Below are positions 1-8,878 of a stretch of DNA of 64,000 nucleotides, one piece after another. The DNA comes from Candidatus Thiodiazotropha sp. CDECU1 (GTDB lineage Bacteria; Pseudomonadota; Gammaproteobacteria; Chromatiales; Chromatiaceae): assembly GCF_963455295.1 (NCBI RefSeq), contig NZ_OY734020.1, positions 620,001-684,000 of the forward strand, written 5' to 3'. Under the pieces are notes generated by a model. It searched no databases. It worked only from the letters and a program-made list of their open reading frames with translations, and was not told the DNA's origin. The number at the start of each line of letters is the position of its first letter. Position 1 is the first letter of the stretch. A program made the position numbers and the translations under genes.

Positions 1-107
1 AGCCACCCGGTGATCAGCAGTCCGACACAGGAGAGCCCGAGAATCCAGTGGGCGAGCCTGAGTCTATTGCTCCATACCAGGACCCGGGTGACGCTTGTTG
101 CCTGCAT
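1..107 (-). CDS. cytochrome b561-type protein, N-terminus only
   Basis: The first 35 codons of a leftward gene are visible; the rest lies beyond the left edge. The peptide begins MQATSVTRVLVWSNRLRLAHW (first residues) and continues into a hydrophobic segment ending LLITGW. A basic residue run followed by HW (His20-Trp21) and then a first membrane helix is the usual start of small b-type cytochromes of the cytochrome b561/Ni-Fe hydrogenase b-subunit kind, where this His can ligate heme in the inner membrane. The family call is inference from this short piece. Confidence 0.5.
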   Translation of the reverse strand, partial: MQATSVTRVLVWSNRLRLAHWILGLSCVGLLITGW

Positions 108-285
108 ATTCAGTTACCTGTCGTTTCACCCTGTAGGGCGGGATCTGTTGCACAATTCAGGGGCTGTATTACAGCATGCATGATCCAACAACGGGAAGGG
201 AATAGCCTGGAGAATTATCATGGTCTTAGGGGCTGTCCCCTAGGGGCCCTAGAACCAGTCGTTTCATTCAGCCAGCGGTTTAAGC

Positions 286-864
286 ATGATCAGACAGAGA
301 AAGAGTAAAAAAGAGCGCAGAGAAGGCCGGGATCAGGCGCTGCTGCGCTATACCAAGCAGCGCCAGAGAAACCTCCTCGCCAAACCCGGTGTACACGACT
401 TTATCGTCGTGCTGGACCAGATGAAGGCTGGATTCAATGTGGCCAAGATATTCCGCAGTGCCGAGGCGTTTGGCGCCCACGAGGTCCATCTGGTGAATAT
501 AGGGCCCTTTGATCCAGCGCCGGGGAAGGGTGCTTTCAAGAAGGTGCCGGCACGATTTTTCGACAGCTTCGAGCAGAGTTATCGGGAACTCACCGAGCGT
601 GGTTACCAGATTATGCGACTGGAGGGTGGAAGTAAGCGCCTACTAACTGATTTCAGTATGGCAAGGAAGATTGCCTTCGTCCTGGGCCATGAGGAGTGGG
701 GACACAGTTTCAGCCGGGAGGAGTATCCGGACATCTTATCGGTGTCCATTCCCCAATTTGGGCAGGTGGAGAGTCTTAATGTATCGGTGGCGGCGTCCAT
801 AGTCATGTATGAATATGTGCGCCAGGTAGGGGGTCTCAGCAGTGACCCGGTCCGCCCTGAATAG
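286..864 (+). CDS. SpoU/TrmH-family RNA 2'-O-methyltransferase
   Basis: A 192-aa SPOUT methyltransferase predicted to transfer a methyl group from S-adenosylmethionine to a ribose 2'-OH of tRNA or rRNA in the cytoplasm. The three SpoU motifs are visible: NVAKIFRSAEAFG at residues 51-63 (Asn and Arg of motif 1), FVLGHEEWG at 131-139 (motif 2), and SIPQFGQVESLNVSVAAS at 154-171 (motif 3, part of the knotted cofactor site). The N-terminal 30 residues are very basic, suiting RNA binding. It stands alone, 178 bp from the cytochrome gene. The exact target nucleotide cannot be read from the sequence. Confidence 0.88.
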   Translation: MIRQRKSKKERREGRDQALLRYTKQRQRNLLAKPGVHDFIVVLDQMKAGFNVAKIFRSAEAFGAHEVHLVNIGPFDPAPGKGAFKKVPARFFDSFEQSYRELTERGYQIMRLEGGSKRLLTDFSMARKIAFVLGHEEWGHSFSREEYPDILSVSIPQFGQVESLNVSVAASIVMYEYVRQVGGLSSDPVRPE

Positions 865-895
865 GTCAGGCGTTGAAGGGCGTTAGTGGTTAAGT

Positions 896-979
896 CTAAC
901 TATCTGGAAATTCAACAGATTTTGTTGTTAACACGGAGACAACAATAATCGCGAGTGATGCGAGTAGCAGCCAAGTCAT
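896..979 (-). CDS. 27-aa single-helix membrane microprotein
   Basis: A short leftward reading frame starts with ATG at 979 and ends with TAG. It encodes MTWLLLASLAIIVVSVL followed by a short polar tail TTKSVEFPDS: one membrane-spanning helix and a hydrophilic C-terminus. A GAGGAGA Shine-Dalgarno lies about 7 bases upstream (in 985-991), which is the main reason for listing it. It lies between the methyltransferase and the phosphatase gene with no overlap. Single-helix microproteins commonly associate with membrane complexes, but nothing here names a partner. Confidence 0.45.
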   Translation of the reverse strand: MTWLLLASLAIIVVSVLTTKSVEFPDS

Positions 980-1125
980 TTGATTTCTCCTCATATTCTA
1001 AGTGACTGATCTACTTCAGATATGCCAACCATAGCTAAGTTACAGTCATTTTTATGTGACTTATAACCTATAAATCTTAAACAAAGCTTAAATAAAGTGT
1101 GATCGCTATCACATCAGAGTCTCCT

Positions 1126-1728
1126 TTACAGTTGCGACTTACCCATGAAAATCAGTGTGGCCGGGTGCTCGCCATCGATCCGAATACGGGTGAGGCTGGC
1201 AGTGGCAATGGAGAGCCGGTACATGGAACTGAGAGGGGCTTGCAGGGTGTGATTGATAATGGTTCGAATTACCCCTGCATGGGCGACGAGTAAAAGGTGT
1301 TGGCCGCGGAAACGCTCGCAGGCGTTGCTGTAGGCAGCCAGGACCCGTACCTTGAAGTCATTCAGATCCTCAGCGTCCTGTGGCCGATTCTGAATCGGAT
1401 CCTGGTAGAAGCGTGACAGGATCGATTTGTCATGTCGACGCAGCTGATCGCCGGTTTGACCTTCCCAATCACCGAAACCAACCTCTTTGAGCCGGTCATC
1501 CAACTCCACCCCAAGCTCAAGCTCTTCTCCCAGGCGTGCTGCAAATTCGCTGCAGCGTCGCAGTGGTGAACTGATGATGGCCTGCCAGGGGCGATCGCCG
1601 GAGACGGCTTGCCACATCTGTTCCCATCCCTGCTCACTCAGGGGGTCATCTATCTGGCCCCGGTAGCGCCTGCCGCCTACCGGCTCTCCATGCCTCAATA
1701 GATCGATGGTCGTGACTTTGCCTGCCAA
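1126..1728 (-). CDS. histidine phosphatase family protein (CobC-like)
   Basis: A 200-aa member of the phosphoglycerate-mutase-like histidine phosphatases. LLRHGE at residues 10-15 carries the phospho-accepting His13; SSPLRRC at 53-59 supplies the second Arg; FGDWEG near 85-90 and VAHAG near 148 give the acid and second His. Length fits alpha-ribazole phosphatase, the late cobalamin step, but substrate cannot be fixed. The reading frame starts with TTG immediately after the ampE stop; the RHG motif is so close to the N-terminus that no later start is possible. It is translated from the ampD-ampE transcript, an unusual partner for a CobC-like enzyme. Confidence 0.8.
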   Translation of the reverse strand: MAGKVTTIDLLRHGEPVGGRRYRGQIDDPLSEQGWEQMWQAVSGDRPWQAIISSPLRRCSEFAARLGEELELGVELDDRLKEVGFGDWEGQTGDQLRRHDKSILSRFYQDPIQNRPQDAEDLNDFKVRVLAAYSNACERFRGQHLLLVAHAGVIRTIINHTLQAPLSSMYRLSIATASLTRIRIDGEHPATLIFMGKSQL

Positions 1729-2616
1729 TTAAAGCAATCCGCTCAGTGTAATCAGCGCGACTATCACCAGGTAGACGACAAGGGATCGCCAGACGAGAGC
1801 CATGGCTGACTTTGCAAGAAAGCTGAAGGACTGTACCCCCTCATGGGCTTCGTTGATGAGCGTCGAGAGCCGCATGGCACCGCTACCGGTACAGATCAAG
1901 GTTCCGCTGTTGCTGTCGTCGAATTCGCTGAAACGGCTTTCGTGATAGCTACGCCAGCCATAGAGTGCGTCCTCGAAGCTGCCTGCTATGGCATAACAGA
2001 AGGCGGCTATGCGTGCGGGTATCCACTCCAGAATCACCACAAGCTGTTTACTGTTGAGGAGGAAATCGGGATCGTTTTTGGCCTGTTCCATGCTCGGTAG
2101 CCAAGTGGCGATGCGGTAGGCCATCGCCCCGACCGGACCCAGCAGAATGAACCAAAACAGCACACAAAACAGGTTTTGGTTCGCTTGGAGCAATACCCCT
2201 TCGGCCGCGGCTTGGGAACGAGCGGGCTCACTGGTGGGTGGCTCATCCATGATCAGGGTGGTTGCTGATGCCCTGATCTCCTCATCCTCGTCACTATCCA
2301 CGGCTTCCACGTAGCGGTTGACCGAGGCGTCCAGGTCATTGGGGCCCAAACAGTAGAGCAGAATCGCGACAGAGGTTACAAACCATAACAGTCCGAACAG
2401 GGCATTCTCAAACAGGTGTTGTACTGCCCATAGTGCAAGCAGGGGGGGAAGTATCAGTAGCATGATCCCGATGACACCCTGCCGCATCCGCTGCGGTAGC
2501 TGATGTCGTTCAAACCACTGGTTATAGGAATTGAACCAACCGTTATCACGCAAATAGCGATAATCGAGTAAAAAACGCTCTGCTATCAGGCTGATTAGTA
2601 TAATCGTCAGGGTCAT
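1729..2616 (-). CDS. ampE: AmpE-like inner-membrane protein
   Basis: A 295-aa membrane protein related to AmpE, the accessory protein linked to ampD in beta-lactamase/peptidoglycan-recycling signalling and distantly related to CobD/CbiB. The N-terminus reads MTLTIILISLIAERFLL, a typical AmpE start with the conserved ER after the first helix; several further hydrophobic helices follow, the last at the extreme C-terminus. The ATG at 2616 is preferred over an upstream in-frame TTG at 2643 because it matches the family start. It follows ampD by about 55 bp and is directly abutted by the phosphatase gene, so the three are likely cotranscribed. Confidence 0.85.
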   Translation of the reverse strand: MTLTIILISLIAERFLLDYRYLRDNGWFNSYNQWFERHQLPQRMRQGVIGIMLLILPPLLALWAVQHLFENALFGLLWFVTSVAILLYCLGPNDLDASVNRYVEAVDSDEDEEIRASATTLIMDEPPTSEPARSQAAAEGVLLQANQNLFCVLFWFILLGPVGAMAYRIATWLPSMEQAKNDPDFLLNSKQLVVILEWIPARIAAFCYAIAGSFEDALYGWRSYHESRFSEFDDSNSGTLICTGSGAMRLSTLINEAHEGVQSFSFLAKSAMALVWRSLVVYLVIVALITLSGLL

Positions 2617-2672
2617 TGGGCAAGTGTCAAACAATCGATGCAAAGTTTCAACACATATCCTAAGGTTTAGAC

Positions 2673-3227
2673 TTAATCAAGTACCTCTATCAGACTCAAA
2701 TAACGGTCCCAGTCGAACATAGGTCCTGGATCTGTTTTCCGTCCTGGTGCGATGGCGGCGTGGCTGGTAATACGCTCCCGGGTAATGCTTGGATAGAAGT
2801 GCATGATCTCCTTGGTAACACGCTCCAGGGCCAAGTATTGAGCATCGGTGAATGGCATGTCATCCGCCCCCTCCAATTCGATTCCGATGGAGAAATCATT
2901 GCAGCAGGGTCGACCACAGTAGTTGGAATCCCCTGCATGCCAGGCACGTCGGTTCAGGGGTACGTATTGGGTTATTTTACCCGTGCGTTGGATGAGTATG
3001 TGGCATGAAACCCTGAGTGCCTCTATCTCTGCGAAATAGGGGTGTGCCGTTGCATCCAGGTTGTTCATGAACAGATCGTCGATCCAGTTTCCGCCAAACT
3101 CCCCGGGTGGCAGGCTGATACTGTGAATCACAAGCAGATCGACCTCTGACTCAGGCGGTCTGTCATCCATGTTTTTCGATGGACGGTACTCCGCACTACG
3201 TAAGAGTGTCTCTGCAGATAGGATCAA
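2673..3227 (-). CDS. ampD: 1,6-anhydro-N-acetylmuramyl-L-alanine amidase AmpD
   Basis: A 184-aa cytoplasmic zinc amidase that removes the peptide from 1,6-anhydroMurNAc-peptides during murein recycling, so lowering the AmpR inducer. Visible hallmarks: LLVIHSISLPPGEFGG (first zinc His), GIELEG (catalytic Glu), and TSHAAIAPGRKTDPG (second zinc His, Lys and the Asp ligand). The start is a TTG at 3227 overlapping the stop of the CBS gene; starting there gives an N-terminus that lines up with E. coli AmpD, whereas the next Met (3170) would clip it. Its coupling to the CBS gene is an unusual neighbourhood. Confidence 0.95.
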   Translation of the reverse strand: MILSAETLLRSAEYRPSKNMDDRPPESEVDLLVIHSISLPPGEFGGNWIDDLFMNNLDATAHPYFAEIEALRVSCHILIQRTGKITQYVPLNRRAWHAGDSNYCGRPCCNDFSIGIELEGADDMPFTDAQYLALERVTKEIMHFYPSITRERITSHAAIAPGRKTDPGPMFDWDRYLSLIEVLD

Positions 3228-3637
3228 CTTGATTCCAAGTTTGTTTTCAGCCCTTTCAGCACCATATCTGTAAGGCTGACGATACCGACGATTTCACGGT
3301 TGTCCAGGACCGGTGCCCTGGTCAGGTCAAAGCGGCTGAAGATTCTCGCGGCATAGCGGATATCCATGCTGGAAGATATGGTCAATGCCGGTTTGGTCAT
3401 GATTTCATAGATATTGACCCGCTCCGGTGCCCGGTCATTTGCCAGTACCAGGCGTGCGATATCTGACAGTGTGACCAGGCCGTACTCGTCGTCATCATGC
3501 CGTTTCTTAACAATCAACGATTTGGTCTCTATATGGATCATACGCTCAAGGGCCATTTGTACGGTATCCAAACCGTCCACCATGTCAAAGTCGGTTTTCA
3601 TGACATCCTTTACCCGGATTAGTTGCCGATCGTTCAT
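3224..3637 (-). CDS. tandem CBS-domain protein
   Basis: A 137-aa protein consisting only of two CBS motifs: RVKDVMKTDFDMVDGLDTV opens the first and YEIMTKPALTISSSMDIR the second, each ending in the usual GLVTLSDI or GIVSLTDM signature. Such Bateman modules bind adenine nucleotides and regulate a partner. The gene overlaps the PII-like gene by ATGA and ampD by TTGA, placing it in the DUF1538 operon; a role in regulating those membrane proteins together with the PII-like protein is inferred from this arrangement. Confidence 0.88.
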   Translation of the reverse strand: MNDRQLIRVKDVMKTDFDMVDGLDTVQMALERMIHIETKSLIVKKRHDDDEYGLVTLSDIARLVLANDRAPERVNIYEIMTKPALTISSSMDIRYAARIFSRFDLTRAPVLDNREIVGIVSLTDMVLKGLKTNLESS

Positions 3638-3984
3638 AACTCCTCCTCGATAACGTGTGAGAGTGTCTGGATCTGGTGACTGACGCCGACCGCGTCTTCG
3701 ATATCTATCTGAAAGGCGATCCCGCTACCTGATTCTTCATCGAATTGGCCGGCTTCGGAGATTTTTTCCAGAATGGTTCGGCTGAGATGCTCTTCCACCA
3801 GCAGGAGCACTACATCCCGTTGCGTATCAAGGGTCAGACCGAGAAAGGTCTTTGACTGATTGATACCCTCTCCACGGGCATGATTGATGACCGTGGAGCC
3901 TGTAGCGCCGGCAGATCGGGCAGCCTCGAGAACCTTTTCTGTGGTGCTGTCCTCTACCAGGGCGATGATGAGTTTGAAGTGCAT
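3634..3984 (-). CDS. PII-like signalling protein
   Basis: A 116-aa protein with the PII-type ferredoxin-like fold pattern: an initial beta strand KLIIALVEDSTTEKVLEAARS, then GATGSTVINHARGEG as the T-loop region and a final strand-helix. It lacks the canonical T-loop Tyr of GlnB (compare glnB at 39558), so it is not expected to be uridylylated. GAGG precedes the ATG by 8 bases. Its place directly after two DUF1538 genes suggests it gates them much as GlnK binds AmtB, which is inference by analogy. Confidence 0.8.
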   Translation of the reverse strand: MHFKLIIALVEDSTTEKVLEAARSAGATGSTVINHARGEGINQSKTFLGLTLDTQRDVVLLLVEEHLSRTILEKISEAGQFDEESGSGIAFQIDIEDAVGVSHQIQTLSHVIEEEL

Positions 3985-3989
3985 GGGAA

Positions 3990-4772
3990 TTACCTCGTTG
4001 TATCATCAGATTGTCTTTTGGATCGCCATTCACTCAGTTGAGCGTAGGCCATGACCGACATGATCGGGAACAGGCTGGCGAAGGCGATGAGGCCAAAACC
4101 GTCCATTACAGGATTGCGGCCAGGAATATTGCTGGATAAACCCAGTCCCAGGGCCGCTACCAGCGGTACCGTGACGGTGGATGTGGTTACCCCCCCTGAA
4201 TCATATGCCAGGGCAATGATCGTCCGGGGGGCATAGACTGTCTGCACGATTACCACTACATAACCCGTCATGATGTACCAGTGCAGAGGTGTTCCGGAAA
4301 TAATCCGGTAGCAACCCAAGGAGATGCCCACAGCCACACCGATGGCGACGGCAATGCGTAACCCCCATTTACTGATGGCGCCGGCGGAGACCTGATTCGC
4401 CTTGATTGCCACGGCGATCAATGAGGGTTCTGCGATGGTGGTGGAAAAGCCGATGCAGGCCGCGAACAGATAGACCCAAAAGTAGTGGTGCCATTTAACC
4501 CCATCACCGGTATCGGGAATATTCAGTATCTCAGGCGAGGTGAGCTGATTTGCCATCAACTCCCCGAGTGGGAAGAGGGCGAGATCCAACCCTTGCAGGA
4601 ACAGAACCAGGCCAAGCAGAACCAGAAGAAAGCCAAACAGCACCTCTTTGGGATTCTTTATGGGGCGGCGCAGCACCAGGAATTGAAAGCCAATCAGGAT
4701 GCCGGCGATGGGTAGAACATCGAGTACGGTGCCAACCATTACAGAGAAGAAGTGCTGAAGGGCTTCATTCAT
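3990..4772 (-). CDS. DUF1538 membrane protein (second copy)
   Basis: A 260-aa polytopic inner-membrane protein of the DUF1538 family; function unknown, a transport role is often assumed. About seven hydrophobic segments are visible. The family signature [15 protein letters not shown] followed by an [13 protein letters not shown] stretch occurs near residues 180-240, and the [11 protein letters not shown] motif near residue 115. The ATG overlaps the stop of the preceding DUF1538 gene by four bases, and the two proteins share the same motifs at similar spacing, so they look like halves of one pseudo-symmetric transporter or a tandem duplication. Confidence 0.88.
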   Translation of the reverse strand: MNEALQHFFSVMVGTVLDVLPIAGILIGFQFLVLRRPIKNPKEVLFGFLLVLLGLVLFLQGLDLALFPLGELMANQLTSPEILNIPDTGDGVKWHHYFWVYLFAACIGFSTTIAEPSLIAVAIKANQVSAGAISKWGLRIAVAIGVAVGISLGCYRIISGTPLHWYIMTGYVVVIVQTVYAPRTIIALAYDSGGVTTSTVTVPLVAALGLGLSSNIPGRNPVMDGFGLIAFASLFPIMSVMAYAQLSEWRSKRQSDDTTR

Positions 4773-5500
4773 AACAGCAGCCCATATCCCATGACGAAGA
4801 TCATCGGTGTGAGAGATGCGAAGGCTATCAGGCCAAATCCGTCGGTCATGGGATTACGACCCTTGATGCTTGAGGCCAGGCCGACCCCGAGCGCCGTCAC
4901 CAGGGGGACGGTTACCGTAGAGGTGGTGACGCCACCTGAATCATAGGCTATGCCGATAATTTCTTTAGGTGCTATTGCGGTCATTAATACAACACCCAGA
5001 TAGCCGCCTATGATGAGGTATTCAACCGGCCAACCCTTAACGATTCTCAATACACCGATCAGGATGGCGAATCCGACTGATATTGCCACGGTATAGCGTA
5101 ACCCCTGGGCGTACCCCTCCTGGGCGGTCTGGGTATTCTCTATCATGCCGCCGACAGCCGCCACATTGGCGGCCTCCTGGGCAATTTTTATCAATGCGGG
5201 TTCTGCCACTGTGGTGCCGAATCCGAGGGCGAAAGCGAAAATCAACAACCAAGTCAGGCTGCCCTTGCGGGCAAAGTCCCATGCCATGCCTTCACCAATG
5301 GGGAACAGGCCCAGATTCAGGCCTTCGATAAAGAGGGTCAAGCCCAGCAGGACCAATACAGACCCTATCAGTATGGTGCCGAGATTAGGAATAGGTTGTT
5401 GCAGTACCGCCAATTGAAAGAAAGCGATAACCAGGACAATCGGCAGCAGGTCCCGGGTGCTGTCCGCGAGCGATGATATGAGACGTTTGACTAGGCGCAT
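4769..5500 (-). CDS. DUF1538 membrane protein (first copy)
   Basis: A 243-aa polytopic membrane protein, first gene of a leftward four-gene operon (DUF1538, DUF1538, PII-like, CBS) that runs on into ampD-ampE. It carries [13 protein letters not shown] and [17 protein letters not shown], the same signatures as its neighbour. The acidic and Ser/Gly-rich intramembrane motif resembles a substrate path but no ligand is known to me. Translation of the next gene is coupled by an ATGA overlap. The upstream region 5501-6022 must hold the promoter shared divergently with the DUF1631 gene. Confidence 0.88.
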   Translation of the reverse strand: MRLVKRLISSLADSTRDLLPIVLVIAFFQLAVLQQPIPNLGTILIGSVLVLLGLTLFIEGLNLGLFPIGEGMAWDFARKGSLTWLLIFAFALGFGTTVAEPALIKIAQEAANVAAVGGMIENTQTAQEGYAQGLRYTVAISVGFAILIGVLRIVKGWPVEYLIIGGYLGVVLMTAIAPKEIIGIAYDSGGVTTSTVTVPLVTALGVGLASSIKGRNPMTDGFGLIAFASLTPMIFVMGYGLLL

Positions 5501-6022
5501 CGGTTGGGTTCGAGCTGTTTCAGGTCGTCTGTTGTTCTTCTGTGAAGCCTTTTTGGAACTGCTCCATAATCATTGAAACGATACCTTAGATTCTGCTCCG
5601 CCGCTAATCTTCAAATCGGTGAAAAGGCGAATCTAGTTCACTCTGGCTATGAATTTTGACGACCGGGTCAAGCTGTCAATGGCCTGAGTGGGCGGGATTC
5701 ACGCCCAGGGAGTGGGTGGACGGATGACGAATCGGAATTAATTTCGTAAAAATCCGGGGCAACCTACTGGCATTGCCTCGGTTGGAGTAGTAACTATATT
5801 ATCAAAATTTTATAGAACTCATTGATTATACAAGCGTTTGGTGCTAGTTTTCCTCTTATGCGCCGGGTGGCGCAGATCGACTCTTTGCTGCGATCAGATG
5901 CTTAGTGTGAGGTTATTCTCAGACGATATCCCTGTAGTAACATAGCCTTATACTAGATGTGGGTAACGGGGATCGCTCGGCATCTTTTTGGATATTGGTG
6001 GAACACCTTCAAGTGGCAATAG
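5501..6022. other. intergenic region between divergent genes
   Basis: This 522-bp stretch separates the leftward DUF1538 operon from the rightward DUF1631 gene. I see no credible gene. The part around 5790-5950 is AT-rich with several TATA-like hexamers and a short CGCCGGGTGGCG hairpin, so promoters for both directions are likely here, but none matches a consensus well enough to call. Confidence 0.5.
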
Positions 6023-8371
6023 ATGGGAAGACAAGACAACATTATTACATTCGGCTCTGCTGTGCCTCGTCGAAAAAACATCTCTCTTGACGTGAATGGA
6101 CGGAGGATTGCGGCTGAGTGTCGCAATCTCATTGTCAAAACGTTGCCAAAACTGATGAGTGGCCTATTCGAGAATCTCGATGATGCCCTCTACGAGATGG
6201 CCAACAAATCAGAGAGCAACGCGCTTCAGAATATCTATTTCGATTCCATGCGGGAGCTGCGCAAGCAGAGGTCCGGTATCGATCGCAGGTTTAGCCAGGA
6301 GGTATTACGCGCCTACGATCGTTACTGGGAGACGGGTGAGGTCACGATACAACAGCCGACCCTAGATGACTTGAGTCTGGAATCGGAAATGTCTCTGGTT
6401 GATGATGAAGATCTGGAGGATTCATTAGCTGTCACCAATATGGTGAGCAAGTCCGAAAGTCGTTTCACCCGGGAAATCTATGCAATGAGTCAACGTTTCG
6501 CCTATGTGATCGGCGGAGGTTCGGTTGATGAGTCCATCGCCCAACACACCCCATTGGCTCCGAGCGTAGTCTGCAACGCTTTTCAGACCGCAATGGCAGG
6601 CGTCCCCGTGGAGCTGCCGGTCAAGCTGGTTGTCTACAAGTTGTTCGATCGCCATGTGATGCACTATATCGGCGGCCTCTATGATGAGATCAATCTTCTG
6701 CTGGGTCGGGCCGGTGTAATCCCCAAGCTGACACCAAAGGTGCGTCGCAATCCAGTTGCACCTACTCTGCGTGGTGATGGCGGCGGCGAAAGCTACTTGG
6801 CAAGCGATTCATCGTATATGAGTTCAACCGCATCCTCATCCCCCGCATCGGCTGCAGCGGAAGAGGCGATCCAGGCAGAACTGTTTTCCAACCTGCAACA
6901 GTTGCTTAATCTCAGGCGTTCAAGTGCTGGCGGCAGCAGCCTGTTGACCTCCAGCCTGATGCTCACACCTCCGGCTGGTAATGTGCCACTGGTAGATACC
7001 GGTGAACTCCTGGGTGCGTTAAATGCCATCCAACAATCCAATGTGGTGATGCTGCCCCAAGGGCATCGTGTCAATCAGCCCCTGACACCCGAAGAGATGC
7101 GGGCCCGCCTGGTCAGCGATCTGCAAATTGCCAGGGATGGACAGGTCATCCGTTCCCTGGGCGATGCCGATAACGATACTATCGATGTCATCTCCATGAT
7201 CTTCGAGTTTATCCTCGATGATTACAGCCTGCCCGATGCCATGAAGGCCCTGATCAGTCGCCTGCAGATCCCTATGCTGAAGGTTGCTATTATCGATAAG
7301 ACCTTTTTCAGTCAGAAGATCCATCCCGCCAGGCGTTTATTGAACAGCCTGGCGCAAGCGGCAGTTGGCTGGAACGATACTGGCGATCGTGCCAACGATA
7401 CCCTGTATAACAAGATCGAGCAGGTGGTGAAACGGGTCCTGAACGAATTTCACGATGATCCCGGACTGTTTGCGGAACTGGAAGAAGACTTCTCTAGCTG
7501 GTGGGAAAAGGAACAGCGGGGTGCTCAGATTGCGGAGCAGCGCACCAACCAGATAACCAAGGGTAAGGAGCAACTCAAATCAGCTAAGCAGACTGTTTCT
7601 GAAGAGCTCAATAAACGATTGCTCACCCAAGATGTCCTGCCCCAGGCGGTCATGTCTATCCTTGAGGATGGTTGGAAAGATGTGCTGTTGCTCGTCTATC
7701 TGCGAGAGGGGTCGGAGAGTAAAGGCTGGAGTGAGTCACTGGAGATCGTAGACAAGCTGTTGTGGAGTGTGCAACCCAAGTCCGAATATGGAGAAAGGCA
7801 ACAGTTGCTGCGTGGTATCCCGGAACTATTGAGAAATATACGCGAGCGACTGAATAGCATCTCCTTTGATCAGCATAAAATGGCCAAGTTGTTTAAAGAG
7901 CTGCAAAACTGCCATATCGGTGTGCTGCGAGGCGGGGACAGCAGCCAGATGCATACTGCGGGAACCATGCCGGTCAGACGTTACGAAATCCATTTTCCTG
8001 ATAGCCAGGTTGTCGCAGACCACAGCCCTCAAATGGACGAAATAGCGGATGAAACCGAGATCCTGAGTGAGCATGATGAGTTTACCCAGCAAGCGGTTGA
8101 TCTAGAAACAGGTGAGTGGCTCGAGATCATCGATGGAAGCAGTAAGGTTCGAGTCAAATTGTCCTGGAAGAGCAAGGTCACCGACACCTATATCTTCGTC
8201 AATCGCAAAGGTATGAAGGCCATGGAACTCACCACCTTCGGACTCGCCAAGCGCCTGCGTGAGGGTACAGCGAAGAAGGTCGAAACATCGCCCAAGCCGA
8301 TTATGGATCGGGCTCTGGATGCGATGCTCAGTGCTTTGAAGAAAACCACTTCTACCTCCGCATCCGCATAG
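6023..8371 (+). CDS. DUF1631 family protein
   Basis: A 782-aa cytoplasmic protein of the DUF1631 family, common in gammaproteobacteria and sometimes misnamed thymidine phosphorylase; the function is not established. The N-terminus (CRNLIVKTLPKLMSGLFENL) and the pattern of long helices with an acidic central segment (residues 110-140) and a Ser/Ala-rich linker near 265-285 fit the family. The last 100 residues contain a beta-rich LETGEWLEIIDGSSKVRVKL and FVNRKGMKAMELTTF segment resembling a PilZ-like barrel, as is usual for the family C-terminus. It is monocistronic, with the next gene 160 bp away. Confidence 0.85.
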   Translation: MGRQDNIITFGSAVPRRKNISLDVNGRRIAAECRNLIVKTLPKLMSGLFENLDDALYEMANKSESNALQNIYFDSMRELRKQRSGIDRRFSQEVLRAYDRYWETGEVTIQQPTLDDLSLESEMSLVDDEDLEDSLAVTNMVSKSESRFTREIYAMSQRFAYVIGGGSVDESIAQHTPLAPSVVCNAFQTAMAGVPVELPVKLVVYKLFDRHVMHYIGGLYDEINLLLGRAGVIPKLTPKVRRNPVAPTLRGDGGGESYLASDSSYMSSTASSSPASAAAEEAIQAELFSNLQQLLNLRRSSAGGSSLLTSSLMLTPPAGNVPLVDTGELLGALNAIQQSNVVMLPQGHRVNQPLTPEEMRARLVSDLQIARDGQVIRSLGDADNDTIDVISMIFEFILDDYSLPDAMKALISRLQIPMLKVAIIDKTFFSQKIHPARRLLNSLAQAAVGWNDTGDRANDTLYNKIEQVVKRVLNEFHDDPGLFAELEEDFSSWWEKEQRGAQIAEQRTNQITKGKEQLKSAKQTVSEELNKRLLTQDVLPQAVMSILEDGWKDVLLLVYLREGSESKGWSESLEIVDKLLWSVQPKSEYGERQQLLRGIPELLRNIRERLNSISFDQHKMAKLFKELQNCHIGVLRGGDSSQMHTAGTMPVRRYEIHFPDSQVVADHSPQMDEIADETEILSEHDEFTQQAVDLETGEWLEIIDGSSKVRVKLSWKSKVTDTYIFVNRKGMKAMELTTFGLAKRLREGTAKKVETSPKPIMDRALDAMLSALKKTTSTSASA

Positions 8372-8530
8372 GGCCTGATTTGGTCTAAGTGTTTTATTCC
8401 CACCAGCAATGCAACATGCCTTGCAAGGCAATGGCTTGACGCCATGCTTATACAGCTGTTAACAATCACCTTTTGACCACCAATCGGTCATGTAATGGTT
8501 TCGATCCAGAGAATGAGGATAGGTACGATC

Positions 8531-8878
8531 ATGAGTGAAAAAATTACAGATTCGGGACTGAAGTTTGAGGACCTGAATGTGGGGACAGGGGATCTTGCGA
8601 TGGCCGGTAGCCGTGTTTCAGTACACTACACAGGCTGGCTGCTCGAGGGTGACAAGTTCGATTCCTCACTGGATCGCAACCAGCCTTTTGCTTTCACCCT
8701 GGGTAAGGGTATGGTGATTGCCGGATGGGATGAGGGTGTTGCCGGTATGAAAGAGGGCGGTAAACGGCGGCTGACAATTCCGCCCCAATTGGGATACGGT
8801 TCTCAGGGCGCCGGCGGTGTGATTCCACCAAACGCCACATTGGTTTTCGATGTGGAATTGCTATCTGTCGAGGGATGA
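8531..8878 (+). CDS. FKBP-type peptidyl-prolyl cis-trans isomerase
   Basis: A 115-aa single FKBP domain that isomerises X-Pro bonds in the cytoplasm. [39 protein letters not shown] and the closing [19 protein letters not shown] segment are the classic FKBP active-site pieces (Tyr, Phe, Asp, Trp and the final Tyr/Phe). An in-frame ATG at 8495 would add 12 residues, but the ATG at 8531 gives the usual N-terminus ([13 protein letters not shown]) and has AGGATAGG upstream. The stop overlaps the nadC start by ATGA, so both are made from one transcript. Confidence 0.93.
   Translation: MSEKITDSGLKFEDLNVGTGDLAMAGSRVSVHYTGWLLEGDKFDSSLDRNQPFAFTLGKGMVIAGWDEGVAGMKEGGKRRLTIPPQLGYGSQGAGGVIPPNATLVFDVELLSVEG

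Noticed and set aside
48-308. 86-codon plus-strand ORF at the left edge
   Set aside because: Overlaps the cytochrome N-terminus on the other strand and the methyltransferase start; no SD.
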